From: Crambe crambe
Lineage: Eukaryota; Porifera; Demospongiae; Poecilosclerida; Crambeidae
Assembly (NCBI GenBank): GCA_963924555.1
Contig: OZ004586.1
Coordinates: 496,001 to 560,000, forward strand
Direction of reading: 5' to 3'
Length of the DNA stretch: 64,000 bases
Of the stretch, positions 47,601 to 57,209 are shown piece by piece. Numbering within the stretch: the stretch's first letter is position 1; each line of letters begins with the position of its first letter. A program made the translations under genes and the position numbers. Under the pieces are notes generated by a model, which searched no databases, had not been told where the DNA came from, and saw only the letters and a list, made by a program, of their open reading frames with translations.

Positions 47601-50600
47601 GTGCTTTCAATATCTTCTGCAATCTAGAGTGATACTCTGAGCAGCTCTCATTGGAAGGTAAGAGGCGGTTGAATGCTTCCTCTGGTTTTTCATTCTCCTG
47701 GAGCAAGGAAGTCTCATTTCTAAAGGGAACGAAAAGAAGTACGAGGGAATAATAGAAGTCTTCCCTCTCCTCTTCTTTGTTTGGATCATAGAGCTTGTGA
47801 TTCACAAGTCTAGGTTTTGTCAGCCTCCTGTAAATCCTATCGCCATTACGATCCTTGCTGTACCAATCATAATTGGCTACAAAGTCATGCAGGCAGACGT
47901 CCTCCAGATCAGCTGGTCTTTTGGGATAGTGGGTATTGAAGAGGTCATCCTCAAAGATGTCCTCACTCTCTGGATTGTTGTCTGCAATTTCCTGCAACAC
48001 ACTATGGTTTTTCAACCTGCGACTTCTCTTGTGAGGCATCTTGACACAGATCCACTTCACAGTGGTCGATTTTTCACATAGGTGATCACCTATTAATAAA
48101 TCGCTGGCTTCATATAAACCACATTCTCGAGAGCGGAGGGCTCTCACACCAAAGCTCCACAAACGACTGTAGACACTCTTGTTATCACTTACCTCATTCC
48201 ATACTTCCTGCAAGGTGCTTCTTTCAGCTTTGGTAACATAGGCAGTGACATAATAGCTGAGAGCCAAGGAGGACTCGGCCACAAACTGTATGTCAATGTT
48301 AGCCTTCCACAGCAACAAAAGAAGGGGATTATAATCATTCACCCTTGTCTCGGACTCTGTCCGTGGGAGCTGATAAATTTTTTGGCGCTTTTTGAGCTTT
48401 TCTTCCACACAATGTAGCACTGCATTTTCACAGGGCTCACGAGGAAAATTGAATTTGCAAGTGGTTGTATAGATAGAACCACGCTTGACTCGTCGTCTGC
48501 AATAAGCACTGCACTTGTGCATTTGGTATCTCGTGACCAGTGAATTCAGTTCAGGATTACTTTCCTTTTCTGGGATGTGGCAAGTAATTCTTTCCTGAAT
48601 CCAGGCCAGGATTTTGTCTGGATCGTCCTTACCAATCACAGGTGCATCACGTATCCACAAAAGTACGTGGAAATGGGGAGCACCACGTGCTTGGTACTCT
48701 TTTTTCCAAAAGTAATGGTCTACACAGCCCAAAACCTCACCTTTGATCAACACTTTTTGGAAGAAAGCATGAAATTTGTGCGAAAACTGCCTAGAGACAG
48801 AAACAGGGTCCTCTGTGCATAGCTTTCCTATATTGTAACTATCAGACACATCATTCAAAGACCTGAGATAGCTTACAATGTCATAAGATTCATACTCGGC
48901 ACAGCTGAATGTGAGGAAGAGAGTTGGTGAACCGTATTCGCGTACCATACACCTCAGATCACTCTGCCGCACATACCAATACTGCTTTGTGCCACGGACT
49001 GACTGAAGCATAGTGGATAAATTGGATTCCAGGTGTTCGTCATTTGCTCCCACCTTGTCCAATAAGTTGCCAACGGTCATTGAGTGTGATTTTGAAGATT
49101 TCAGTAGGTTGTAAACACCCGCTGAAATTTCCCTCATTTCTTTCTGCCAAAGCAAGTAAAATATGTAGCGAGGCTCCTTTCTGAATCGAGGGTCTTTATT
49201 AAAGAGGCGGGACTTTATATATTCGCTGTGGGAAATTTTCACACTGCGAGGGTGATACTTTCCAAACTTTCCATCTGGGAAAAGTGTTGGAAAACACATA
49301 ACATCAAGGAACTTTTGACGATTGTCTAAAGGTTCCTCCTCAACGTGCAAAAGCTTATACTGTTCTATGTCAGAATCAGTATTCAGCTTGTTGTTCAAAT
49401 TTCTTATCGTGTAACATTGCAATCCAGATATGTCATTATCTGAAGCTTTCTCAAGTATAGTGCTAGAAGCGTTACTTACTACTTCTACGACTTCCTTGAG
49501 TGTTGTGTCTAGAGAACTGTCATCTACGTCTTTGTAAAGCCAGTTGATTTGTCTGAGCTTCTCTACAGCTCCCTTGATATCTTTGACATTCACAAGGCTG
49601 CGCCACACCATTTTGTTAGTGGTAGGCTTACCATTGACTATGATATAGAGTTCAGGACTGGCTAGAGATGTAACTGGATGGTTAACCTGATCTAAAGTCT
49701 CTAGGGTCTTTCCCAGAGGCAAAGGAAGGAAGAACATTGTACCCTTGCATGCCTGTAATGAGTTGTATGTGGGTACTTTATTTGTGTAAGTGCCTAACCT
49801 AACAACAGTTTGATAACTTTTGGCACGTTGAATGAACTGCTTACTCAAGCAATCCAAATTTTTCAGCTCTTCTGGAATGGGAATCACCTCTAAACCATTG
49901 AGCACACAGCGTGGTGGCATTTTATCATGTTTCATACTAGATTTACAGTAGTTGCACATGAAATGTGTCTCATCTGCAGCTTGTTTGTTGTCTCTTAGCA
50001 TGAACTGTTTCAGCGCAGGCCACACAGTGTTTCCCAATTTATTTGAGAAATTAACTTTGGTTACGTTTCTGCGTTGATGTAACTGCTGACAGCTACAGCA
50101 TGGATTCTGAGGATAGTCCTCAACTGCCTTTTGATACTCAGCTATTAGCCCAGCATGAGTGACCTGAAGATGCAATTCTAGATCTCTCCTTCTCAGGACT
50201 GAGTGTGCTATTTCAGTAAGCTCATGAGTTTTTTCCACATCATTACTCAAAAGAGATTCAGAATCACCATCTAAATTGTTCATTAGAAAGGCAAAGTCAC
50301 CAGACTTGAGTGCTTCATCAAGCTTAGATACGCTGTGCAGGCTATTAATAGTAACATACACAGCACGTAATAAAGAACGCAAAATAGGATAATGAGTGGC
50401 AGCTGATCTCAGAATCCTAAGTCTGCTTTTGCATTCTGTACCCGTGTAACAGAGCAAGCTGTGCCCTTTGAGTTCTCTAGATTGACTACTTAAATCCTTA
50501 CTGTAATGGTAGTTTGGACAACCACCATCAATATTGTCCAAAACCTGTGACAGTTCATGAATCCGGTTCTCGAACTGTGACTTAAAATCAAGTATACTAC

Positions 50601-51708
50601 TCACTTCTGACTCGGTGAGAGGTTTGCACTTTGTACTACATTTCCATGTATGTGGGATATTACTAACAGTACTCTCAGAAACATTCTCTTCTTGCCTACA
50701 TATCCCACTTTGGTCTATAGTCAAAATATCAGGCCTTTTTACAAAGAGGTATGCAGAATCGTAGAAGTATGGCTCACTATGAGCCGAGTGCAAACCCTCA
50801 CCAAAGTCTGCCATTTCTTTGATTTTAAGTGCATTTATATATCTGACAGCTTTGAGCAAGGCACCGACATATTGCTTGCGTACCTGTATAGCTTTGCATA
50901 CGACTCTCTGTGCTGCCAGATTAGAAATTGCAGTCTTGCGATTGCCTTTTGGTATCTTATTGGATGCACTGGTATGCTCGTTTTCAAAAGTGTCTATTAG
51001 TTTAGACAACAATCTAGTATTGCACATCAGATTTTTCTTTATTTTGTGTACATAAAACATTTTAGCCAGTGGCTTTGGTTCTGCTAATTCATACTTTCGC
51101 CTTTGATTAGCACAAATGTAGGCTCTGTTCTTGGCATAGTACTGTCTAGCTCTTTTTATAACAGCTTTTGCCTTCCTTGAATAGGCAGCTTTCCTTGCTT
51201 CAGTGTTAGATCTATAGTAGGCACAACTAGCTGCTTTCATTTTGTCACAGTTTTTTCGGTAATTTTTTCTCCTGAGAGAGCAGAGACGTTCTTTATTTTT
51301 TTTATAATATGCATTCATTTTGGATTTAATAGAAAATTTGTGCTTTTTATTGTACTCTTTCATTTTTTGGGTGAGGGCATCTATGTTCTTTGCATAATGC
51401 TGTTTAAATTCAGATTTCATGGCATCTTTGTTTTTTTCATAATACAGTTTAAATTTAGACTTCATGGCATTTTTGTTCTTTTCATAATTTAGCCTAGATT
51501 TGTATTTTGCAGCATCTTTTCTCTCTTCGTAATTTTGTTTGAACTTTGATCTCATATCTTCTTTGTTCTTTTCATAATATTGTTTAAATTTGGTTTTCAT
51601 ATCATTTTTGTGCTTATCATGGTACTGTTTCATTGTAGACCTTTCTGCATCTTTATTCATCTCATACCTCTTTTTTCGCTGTGCCCTCTTTTTCTTTGCC
51701 GAAGCCAT
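44620..51708 (-). CDS. Helitron-like Rep/helicase with two C-terminal OTU domains (2362 aa)
   Basis: One exon of 7089 bases with no interruption. Residues 1-210 are Lys-rich, with a repeated motif of about 16 residues (KNKDAMKSKFKQYYE). Residues about 535-690 have a Cys-rich segment (CNYCKSSMKHDKMPP) of the kind preceding Rep domains. A Helitron-type Rep/HUH nuclease spans about 800-1165, with PHFHVLLW (His 1012 and 1014) and two candidate catalytic tyrosines in YYVTAYVTK (1153, 1157). A PIF1-type helicase spans about 1420-1900: Walker A GVGGTGKS (1469-1476), Walker B IIVDE, GDLLQLQPV, TIHKCQGLSLD. Two OTU cysteine-protease domains follow: about 1957-2140 (DGNC, Cys 2012, His 2132) and 2182-2362 (DGNC, Cys 2236, His 2354). 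Rep nicks and transfers DNA and the helicase unwinds it; an OTU role in removing ubiquitin from host factors is speculative. The start is the first Met of the frame. Confidence 0.9.
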   Translation of the reverse strand: MASAKKKRAQRKKRYEMNKDAERSTMKQYHDKHKNDMKTKFKQYYEKNKEDMRSKFKQNYEERKDAAKYKSRLNYEKNKNAMKSKFKLYYEKNKDAMKSEFKQHYAKNIDALTQKMKEYNKKHKFSIKSKMNAYYKKNKERLCSLRRKNYRKNCDKMKAASCAYYRSNTEARKAAYSRKAKAVIKRARQYYAKNRAYICANQRRKYELAEPKPLAKMFYVHKIKKNLMCNTRLLSKLIDTFENEHTSASNKIPKGNRKTAISNLAAQRVVCKAIQVRKQYVGALLKAVRYINALKIKEMADFGEGLHSAHSEPYFYDSAYLFVKRPDILTIDQSGICRQEENVSESTVSNIPHTWKCSTKCKPLTESEVSSILDFKSQFENRIHELSQVLDNIDGGCPNYHYSKDLSSQSRELKGHSLLCYTGTECKSRLRILRSAATHYPILRSLLRAVYVTINSLHSVSKLDEALKSGDFAFLMNNLDGDSESLLSNDVEKTHELTEIAHSVLRRRDLELHLQVTHAGLIAEYQKAVEDYPQNPCCSCQQLHQRRNVTKVNFSNKLGNTVWPALKQFMLRDNKQAADETHFMCNYCKSSMKHDKMPPRCVLNGLEVIPIPEELKNLDCLSKQFIQRAKSYQTVVRLGTYTNKVPTYNSLQACKGTMFFLPLPLGKTLETLDQVNHPVTSLASPELYIIVNGKPTTNKMVWRSLVNVKDIKGAVEKLRQINWLYKDVDDSSLDTTLKEVVEVVSNASSTILEKASDNDISGLQCYTIRNLNNKLNTDSDIEQYKLLHVEEEPLDNRQKFLDVMCFPTLFPDGKFGKYHPRSVKISHSEYIKSRLFNKDPRFRKEPRYIFYLLWQKEMREISAGVYNLLKSSKSHSMTVGNLLDKVGANDEHLESNLSTMLQSVRGTKQYWYVRQSDLRCMVREYGSPTLFLTFSCAEYESYDIVSYLRSLNDVSDSYNIGKLCTEDPVSVSRQFSHKFHAFFQKVLIKGEVLGCVDHYFWKKEYQARGAPHFHVLLWIRDAPVIGKDDPDKILAWIQERITCHIPEKESNPELNSLVTRYQMHKCSAYCRRRVKRGSIYTTTCKFNFPREPCENAVLHCVEEKLKKRQKIYQLPRTESETRVNDYNPLLLLLWKANIDIQFVAESSLALSYYVTAYVTKAERSTLQEVWNEVSDNKSVYSRLWSFGVRALRSRECGLYEASDLLIGDHLCEKSTTVKWICVKMPHKRSRRLKNHSVLQEIADNNPESEDIFEDDLFNTHYPKRPADLEDVCLHDFVANYDWYSKDRNGDRIYRRLTKPRLVNHKLYDPNKEEEREDFYYSLVLLFVPFRNETSLLQENEKPEEAFNRLLPSNESCSEYHSRLQKILKAREALKKINDAREANNDNEGTNKEDHDEPELLGQAKSAMLDALHMNAKKPDKLTLQERVMMLNSDQRRIFERVKDHLLHQVQHEADECNCEFEPLCMFISGVGGTGKSFLIEALKQLIDGIWTSDDLTCAVAAPTGLAAFNVGGVTIHRLFQLPIEHEGKEAGYWSLSKASQKIMKTVLRGLKMIIVDEVSMVSSLNLAYMHLRLEELFGGHSWFGGKNVIFVGDLLQLQPVNGSPVFEMISKKSLCHKLGCTTSVNIWKSSIKYDELTINERQKKDREFSQMLDSVRRGSPTEETLCTLQERVTDRSVPELFRDLKNSDMNPVCLFPTREQCDRVNNEMLGSLDSEIYKISCTDEVDETKSKSKWNKKAAEKLEKLNKDCNNTAGLEAVLKLAVGARVMLRRNIDIEAGLVNGAIGTVIAISARCISVQFDHINDPCDIEKVKTKFMVMKNYFVYREQFPLILAYAVTIHKCQGLSLDCAIIELSSKVFADGMAYVALSRVKSLLGLHLISLDKDSIRVNRKSIMEINRLREMYRKDLPLYDVPAPRTRSKRKLTGTSEQIEPNAKKRRVDNPIKANPINSQLEQRVWPFKFHSVDEQWQRNACASLGLQFERSNGASPGSGSLPLTCPDKNKIKTIVGDGNCMFRSLSYIITGSQAQHERLRTKIIQHMHDIAPLIIGHIRGRSQDRYTTVGEYIQGSGMDKTGVWGTDIELLTLAHLLKTCIFSYDTQRDTWDRFKPSSVDKTVKTDLASNSLYLRHPQAHYEVVLAVEPLINSNPPQPNEPDEKKADHSSSNSIPTSNHIDGNIILQEEWPECRFHSVDEEWQKVACGVLNIPYHCKNGLSQGGANVILTRPDKMQKIIADGNCLFRCLSHIVTGTQRHHVAVRLAIIEHLQRIPGFLGTYGYKSVNDYLNRTNMDKINTWGTDIEMFAFAHLLNTPIYSFVKNLNDWHKYPPSRINLTMYDDVTCDDVTQKAMYIRFHSEHFEVVCSVL

Positions 51709-52405
51709 AATTATCGTAATAGATAGGTAATATAGCTATGAATTGTTGTTTTATAGTGTCTAGCTATACAGGCTGTATAGGCCTCGCTAAGTAAAATATG
51801 ATATATCATACAATGTATAAGGTAGGTAATATTATAGCTACATGAATTGCTGTTGTTAGTTTGTTTGTTAGTTGTTTAATAAATAGTGTAAATACAGGCT
51901 ATAGGCCTTGCAATTAAAGTATGATGCAATTAGAGCTAGCAACTAGCCAGCTAGTAAATGTAACTTCCTGTGTATTTCACAGGTAGCTACCTAGCTAGTT
52001 AGCTGGCTTGGGAGTTTTTTTAATATAGCTAACTAACTTATCTCAAAGGTTAGCTATAGATAGCTAGTAACTTATCTCAAAAATTGTCAAGTTACGCTTT
52101 GGAAGTCAAGAAATACACCACACTCGCTCGAAAGACAGCTGAGCTACGTTATGTCATGGCAACTATTATACGCACGCATGCGCGTTCGTGCTTAATGGCT
52201 GCTCGTTAGTTGGCAGGCTATTAAGAAAGCGGCTTTTTTCTGAGTGAACTAGAAGCTAAACCGATGGGACGTGGACCTGGTCCGAGTAAAATGGAACAGA
52301 TTCATATATAGAACATGACCCAAGCACGGCCCAATTTTTCTGCAGATCGTGCCATTATTATGAATATTATGATTAAGAACAAGAAAATAAGAAATCATGA
52401 AAAAG
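51709..52405. other. Upstream region of the Rep/helicase gene
   Basis: No coding evidence. It is rich in TAGCTA-type repeats (51900-52080) and has a near-palindromic ACGCATGCGCGT near 52175. It probably holds the promoter of the transposon gene, but no clear TATA element could be singled out. Confidence 0.35.
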
Positions 52406-52566
52406 TGCATTTTTACTGCTCTTCCGTGTTAAGTCTTTCAGCCTCCAAAATTCTCCTGCATGATAAGAATGTGCATGAAATACAGGGTAAGCAGTCATAG
52501 CAGCTACAACTTACTGTTTTCTGAGAAAATCCAACTTCATTTTGTATTAGTCCTATGGAGGGTCAT
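52406..52566. repeat. Right subterminal inverted repeat of the Helitron-like element
   Basis: Reverse-complement partner of 43899-44049. It ends 26 bases before array sequence resumes, the gap being a CT-rich stretch (CTACTCTCTCTCTC). Confidence 0.75.
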
Positions 52567-52592
52567 AGGTCATCCCTACTCTCTCTCTCTCG

Positions 52593-54275
52593 ACTCTGAT
52601 CTCCATAGCTGATATTCACAAACCCCAGACTTTGCAAAGCAAGCTGTTGTTCTTCAGTAATAGCATCTATTATGCCATCATCCAAAACTCGATATTTCAG
52701 CTCAATGCAACCTTCGTCAATATGCAGCAGTCGTAACACTGGACCTCCCAATGCTCTTCTCATAGCATACTCCAGTTTCTCAAACTCTTCAACAGTTGTT
52801 TTATCAATTTCCATTTCACTTTTGAGAGCGAGTGTTTTTTCAGATTCTTCTCCACTGCCAAATGTATCGCTCGGACATTCACATATTCGCCTCTTGGAAT
52901 AATCTTGAAAACTGTTCCTGAAATCTTCGAGTGCTTCTTTATTTCTTGGTGTACCAAATTTGTTTATCAAAAGTCTGATCAGATTACGGTCATAGAAAGA
53001 TCAAAACTTTGATGCTTTGCGAAATGCTTCTGCTATGGTTTTGCAGCCTTGTAGTAATTCTTCAAACTTTGCTTCGTGGAAGGTTAGGAAGCTGTGAAAG
53101 TCATCTAGTTTGCACTTTTCTTCGACAGACTTTTGAAGGTCAAAGACGAGGTTAGTAAATTCAGCTTTCAAATATTCAGTTTCTTCCTGCAACTGTCTCA
53201 TTTTAAACCTTTTCTCTCTTTCTGACATCCCATCGGTAGGTAAGAATGGAAAACATGGAATGAGATCCACAGCACTCATATCTGAAATTTCAAGTAACAC
53301 ACTTACATAAATAGATCTTAACTTCCCTCAGAACAGTACCTGAACTAGAGGATGAGCTGACTGTGGAAGGAGCAGGTTCGATATTCAATTGATCCAAAGA
53401 CATAAAATGAAGATAAAGTCACTTATCAAGTATCATTCCTCCTTACCTTCAGTACTCATGTCAGATGGTGTGGGAGTGTCTGATGTCAACTGTTGAACAC
53501 CTGTAACAAAATAAGCCCCGAAAATCATTAACTAACTGGTTATATCAACTGGCATTATGAGATCATGTATTTCAGTTGATCTTTAGAATGGACCTTTATT
53601 TTATCAGAAGCTCACAACTAGTTGATTTGGATACTGAGTAGTTACTAGTCCAGAATTAGCTGTAGCTAACTACCTTGTGCAATCTTTTGAGTGAGTCCTT
53701 CATGACCAATAGTTCTGAGTGCTTTCATCAAGCTCTCCCAGGTGGGTTTACCACTCTTCTTCATCACATTATCTTGCTGATTGAGCCAAGCTAAAACCAT
53801 ATCTCCACGAAGAGGGTTCATCATCTTCAAGTTGGTATACTGGAGACCCAGTGCTAAACCCAATTGTATCAAATCTTCTGGAAGTAGGGCTTTCAAAAAT
53901 TGAGTTACTTCAAAGAGATCATCCACTGTTAGTTGTGCTACATAATTAATAAGTAACAGTGTATGGGAACTTGATATTGTTAGACTTACTCTCTGGGCCT
54001 GGGTTAGATTCGACATCACCACAGAGTATCAAGAGAGAGGGGAGAACTGTCTGTGCAGAGGACAGGTCGAGAAGGGAGCCATGATCCCCCAGATCAGATT
54101 GAACACAGAAGGTTTTTGATGTGGGGGAAGAGAGATCACCAACAAGCACTGGATAAAGAAAGGATGAGTGTCTAGTTATCACTAAAGGAAGTTGGAGAAT
54201 ACTTATTGTTCTCCTGTGTAGACAGGAAATAAAACATAGTTGCATACCTTTGAGGGTTATTTCAGCTTCTTTCAT
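52593..54275 (-). pseudogene. Truncated 2A-Death copy lacking the ankyrin exon
   Basis: The exons match gene 1 at an offset of 43486: start exon 54248-54275, 2A exon 53990-54148, death-domain exon 53674-53937, then linker exons and the unnamed-domain exon up to 53281. The last is cut at 52593 by the Helitron-like element, so the acidic exon and ankyrin repeats are gone. A TGA at 53001-53003 replaces the Trp codon of the conserved FWSFYD motif. The 5' half, including DVESNPGP and the death domain, is still open. A short leader-plus-death-domain product remains possible but is unproven. Confidence 0.85.
53994..54017 (-). other. 2A motif in the truncated copy
   Basis: Encodes DVESNPGP, as in gene 1. 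The hydrophobic stretch reads AQTVLPSLLILC here, as in genes 2-4, where gene 1 has ALTVLPSLLILC. Confidence 0.8.
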
Positions 54276-54623
54276 GCTTGCATAATGAAATCCTCTCACT
54301 AGATTAGTGGTAGTTATTATAATGTAGCTGTTTATTGCAGAGTTCATACCTTCTGGTACGAGCCCCACCCCCTTAGCAATCTGCAGTAGCTTGGTCCGAA
54401 CAAAGTTCCGGAAACTAGTAGCAATAATCCGGAAACTAGTGCTATATAACTATCACTGAGTTTATCAGTTCGATGGCAATTCCAGAGCTGTGATACAAAA
54501 CTGGGACAAAAAAAGATAAATAGGGCGTTCCTTAAGTAACAACTTAATGCGCATGTGCAGTTTTATTCATGAGCCCCACCCAGCTACATGGTGCGCATTG
54601 TAGAGTAGAAGTTGGTCTACTTA

Positions 54624-56814
54624 ACTAGCGCCTAGGGAGAGGAACGTTGCCAGTTGACCTTTGACCCCAAGTAAGCTTTTTAATCGCGCATGCTCTAGAG
54701 TGATGTGTATGGCCGGCTGCAATTATTATGTACAGTATGAAGGTATATCAACACTCTAACTTTAAATGTGTATGAGTTACAATTCTTCTTTCTTCATTGG
54801 AATATAAAAAAAGCAACAAAATAAATAAAAAGGGCTGACTACAAAAGACCGTCCAATTCAGGGGGTAGGGTTGGCTGGCGGTGCAGCCATAGACTTGCAT
54901 TCCCGTGCCACAGAGCAATGGTGACACGCCCGAAGAGGTGCTTGGTGGATGAGGCAGGATCAGGCGAACCAGTCCTCTGTCCGATTGCACGGATGGTGGT
55001 GATAGCATCCTCCGCAAGGCCACCTAGAGTTTCAGCCACAAGAGGAATAAATTCAATTCCCGCAGAGCGGCAAGAGATGGGAAGTCAGCTTGCGGCGAAC
55101 TCCAACTTGAAGTGCGTGGCCAGGAGTGGAAGCAGCTTCTGCTATTGTCTGTTGTTGGAGAGGTGAAATGACATGAACATCCACAGCAGCTGGCCATCCG
55201 TCGCTCCAATTTGGGGAGCAGGACATCTCCTGGGCGTTCAGAATATGTACATATTATAGTAGTTGTTGAAATTCAATTCCAGGATGTAGCCGTCTTTTAT
55301 AACATCATAACCTACGAAAGAACAACTCTGGATTTGAGCCCACTGCTTCAGAAACACCTGGATGGTTAGACAGAATAATTATAATGACCACTGTTAACTG
55401 TATTACATTTTAAACCAGGGGCGTGCTTGTGTGAGAAAAAATGTGCTATATAAAGACACATTCAATTTCAGGATCTCAATCAGAGGGGATCTCCCCCTTT
55501 CCTCCTCCGCTGTATGAAACCCTGATAACTTATGGAGAGCAAGCAGATGCAAATAAATTTGATATAGGTCTAATGAAAAGTATGTACATGTATGAAAAAT
55601 GAGCAACACTTCTTAGTAATGACTTTTTAACCAAGTACATGTACATACCTTTCCTGGTTTAACATTTTTCATGTTGAATTAATTTCATATCTACTAATTG
55701 ACTTTAATACTACTTACACACTTCTTTTGTAAATAATTTTCGTCATTTAACATGATACGAAAATATTTTAACAATGAAATAAAAGTGATTTAAGGGTATG
55801 AAGAGAAAAGTAAGTCAAATTCTGCCAATTACATTAAAGTATAAGCAAACTATTATAGTTTCTTCATCCAGACAACAGTAGTCAAATCTTATTTTGAGAA
55901 TGAGCTTTCTTTTTTGTAAGTGGCATGGACCTACTAGCAGTGTTCTCCCCAAATATTAGTGAAGGAATAGGAGTGATTTCACACATCAAAGGCTAGTATT
56001 CTATTGACCACATAGAAGGGAAGATGGCATAGTGGACTACCCTGCATAAGACTTGTAACAGGAGCTTTAAAAAAAACCCAAATTTTATTGTTCTCCAGCA
56101 GGCGGAGCTGCTGGAGAACCTATACAAGACAGAACCTCCTACAGAGATGGAAATCATCATGCTAATGATATCAACACAGTCAAAGACAACAAATCCCTGA
56201 TCAATACAGCTGTGAAAGCCAAAGAGAACACCCTCACAGTATTGCCAGTATACCAAAACAAGACCTTCTGAGATCTTTTTTGAGAAAAAGGAAACCTCAG
56301 GCTTGTAAAGCCAATCTCCCAACTGAATCCTCAATGCTAAAATCAATCCTGTGTCCTATAAAACTGATCGAGTATACTTGGCCTAAACAAATTTTCATAC
56401 CTTTTTTCTATATTGGATGCTTTTGCAAGAAGATGGCAGTTCAAGGACTTCTCCTCAGGCAGGAACTGATATCTTTCTAACATCCGGTCAGAGATCAGTG
56501 AGAACACATTGCAGGGCAGCTGTGGAAAAAAGGTAGGCAACTATCAGGTGGAAAGAGGGGGTATTGTCACCTGTCGGTAATCAAAGCCTATAATTATACA
56601 AATCCCAGGTCTAGTTATCCTTACCTCATTGTCCTGTAGTCAAGCTGCTCCAAAATAATGCGACAAATGGAGCCACTGGTCAGTTAGTAGGACTGAAGTA
56701 GGAAGAGCAGAGTCCAGAGTTTATTATGACGTTATTATACGCATGCGCATAATAGAGAACCCTATTATAGGGGTCGAAGGTCAACTGGCAACGTTCCTCT
56801 CCCTAGGCGCTAGT
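54624..56814. mobile_element. 2.19-kb inverted-repeat element, second copy
   Basis: Same 45-bp inverted ends (54624-54668 and 56770-56814), same flanks and the same captured pieces (retroelement C-terminal fragment at about 54839-55086, exon-like piece at about 56401-56519) as the 11138 copy. It was moved by the segmental duplication, not by independent insertion. Confidence 0.7.
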
Positions 56815-57209
56815 GTCTAACTTACGTTCATGTCCGTGAAGGCTCCAGAACGGTACACCAGAAAACTGTCCAAAACTCCAAGAGTACGTGTACACATGTC
56901 CTGTCTCTTGATCTCATTCAGATCTGCTTCTGTGAAAGCAAAGGTCACTTCTGGGAGGTTATCAGTCAAGAGTCTTCCTCCATTCAGTTGGATCAATAGG
57001 TATGGGGATAAAGGTCATGTTCTTGATAAGTATAAAGATCAGTAAAGTGGTGTGGACTGTTTCTTTAAAAGTCAAGGTCATATGGTTAGAAATAGGGCAA
57101 TTTGATGTCCATGGAGTTCTCCTTTAGTGAGTGGAGGACAGGTGTATTGTTCTAGCAGTTTATCTAGTGACTTGTGAGTGTAACTTTGCATGGTTTTCTT
57201 ACTTGTTAG

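Larger units (their letters stand above)
43225..52592 (-). mobile_element. Helitron-like rolling-circle element, apparently intact
   Basis: The element surrounds a single uninterrupted Rep/helicase gene on the minus strand. The right edge is sharp: array sequence (GACTCTGATCTCC) begins at 52593. Candidate outer ends share GTAGGGATGA (43228-43237) and its reverse complement TCATCCCTAC (52570-52579). Subterminal inverted repeats of about 150 bases lie at 43899-44049 and 52406-52566. A perfect 10-bp hairpin lies at 43507-43529. Inverted ends and no CTRR terminus fit the Helentron/Helitron2 branch better than canonical Helitrons; that is inference. The left limit is uncertain by several hundred bases. 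Confidence 0.7.
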
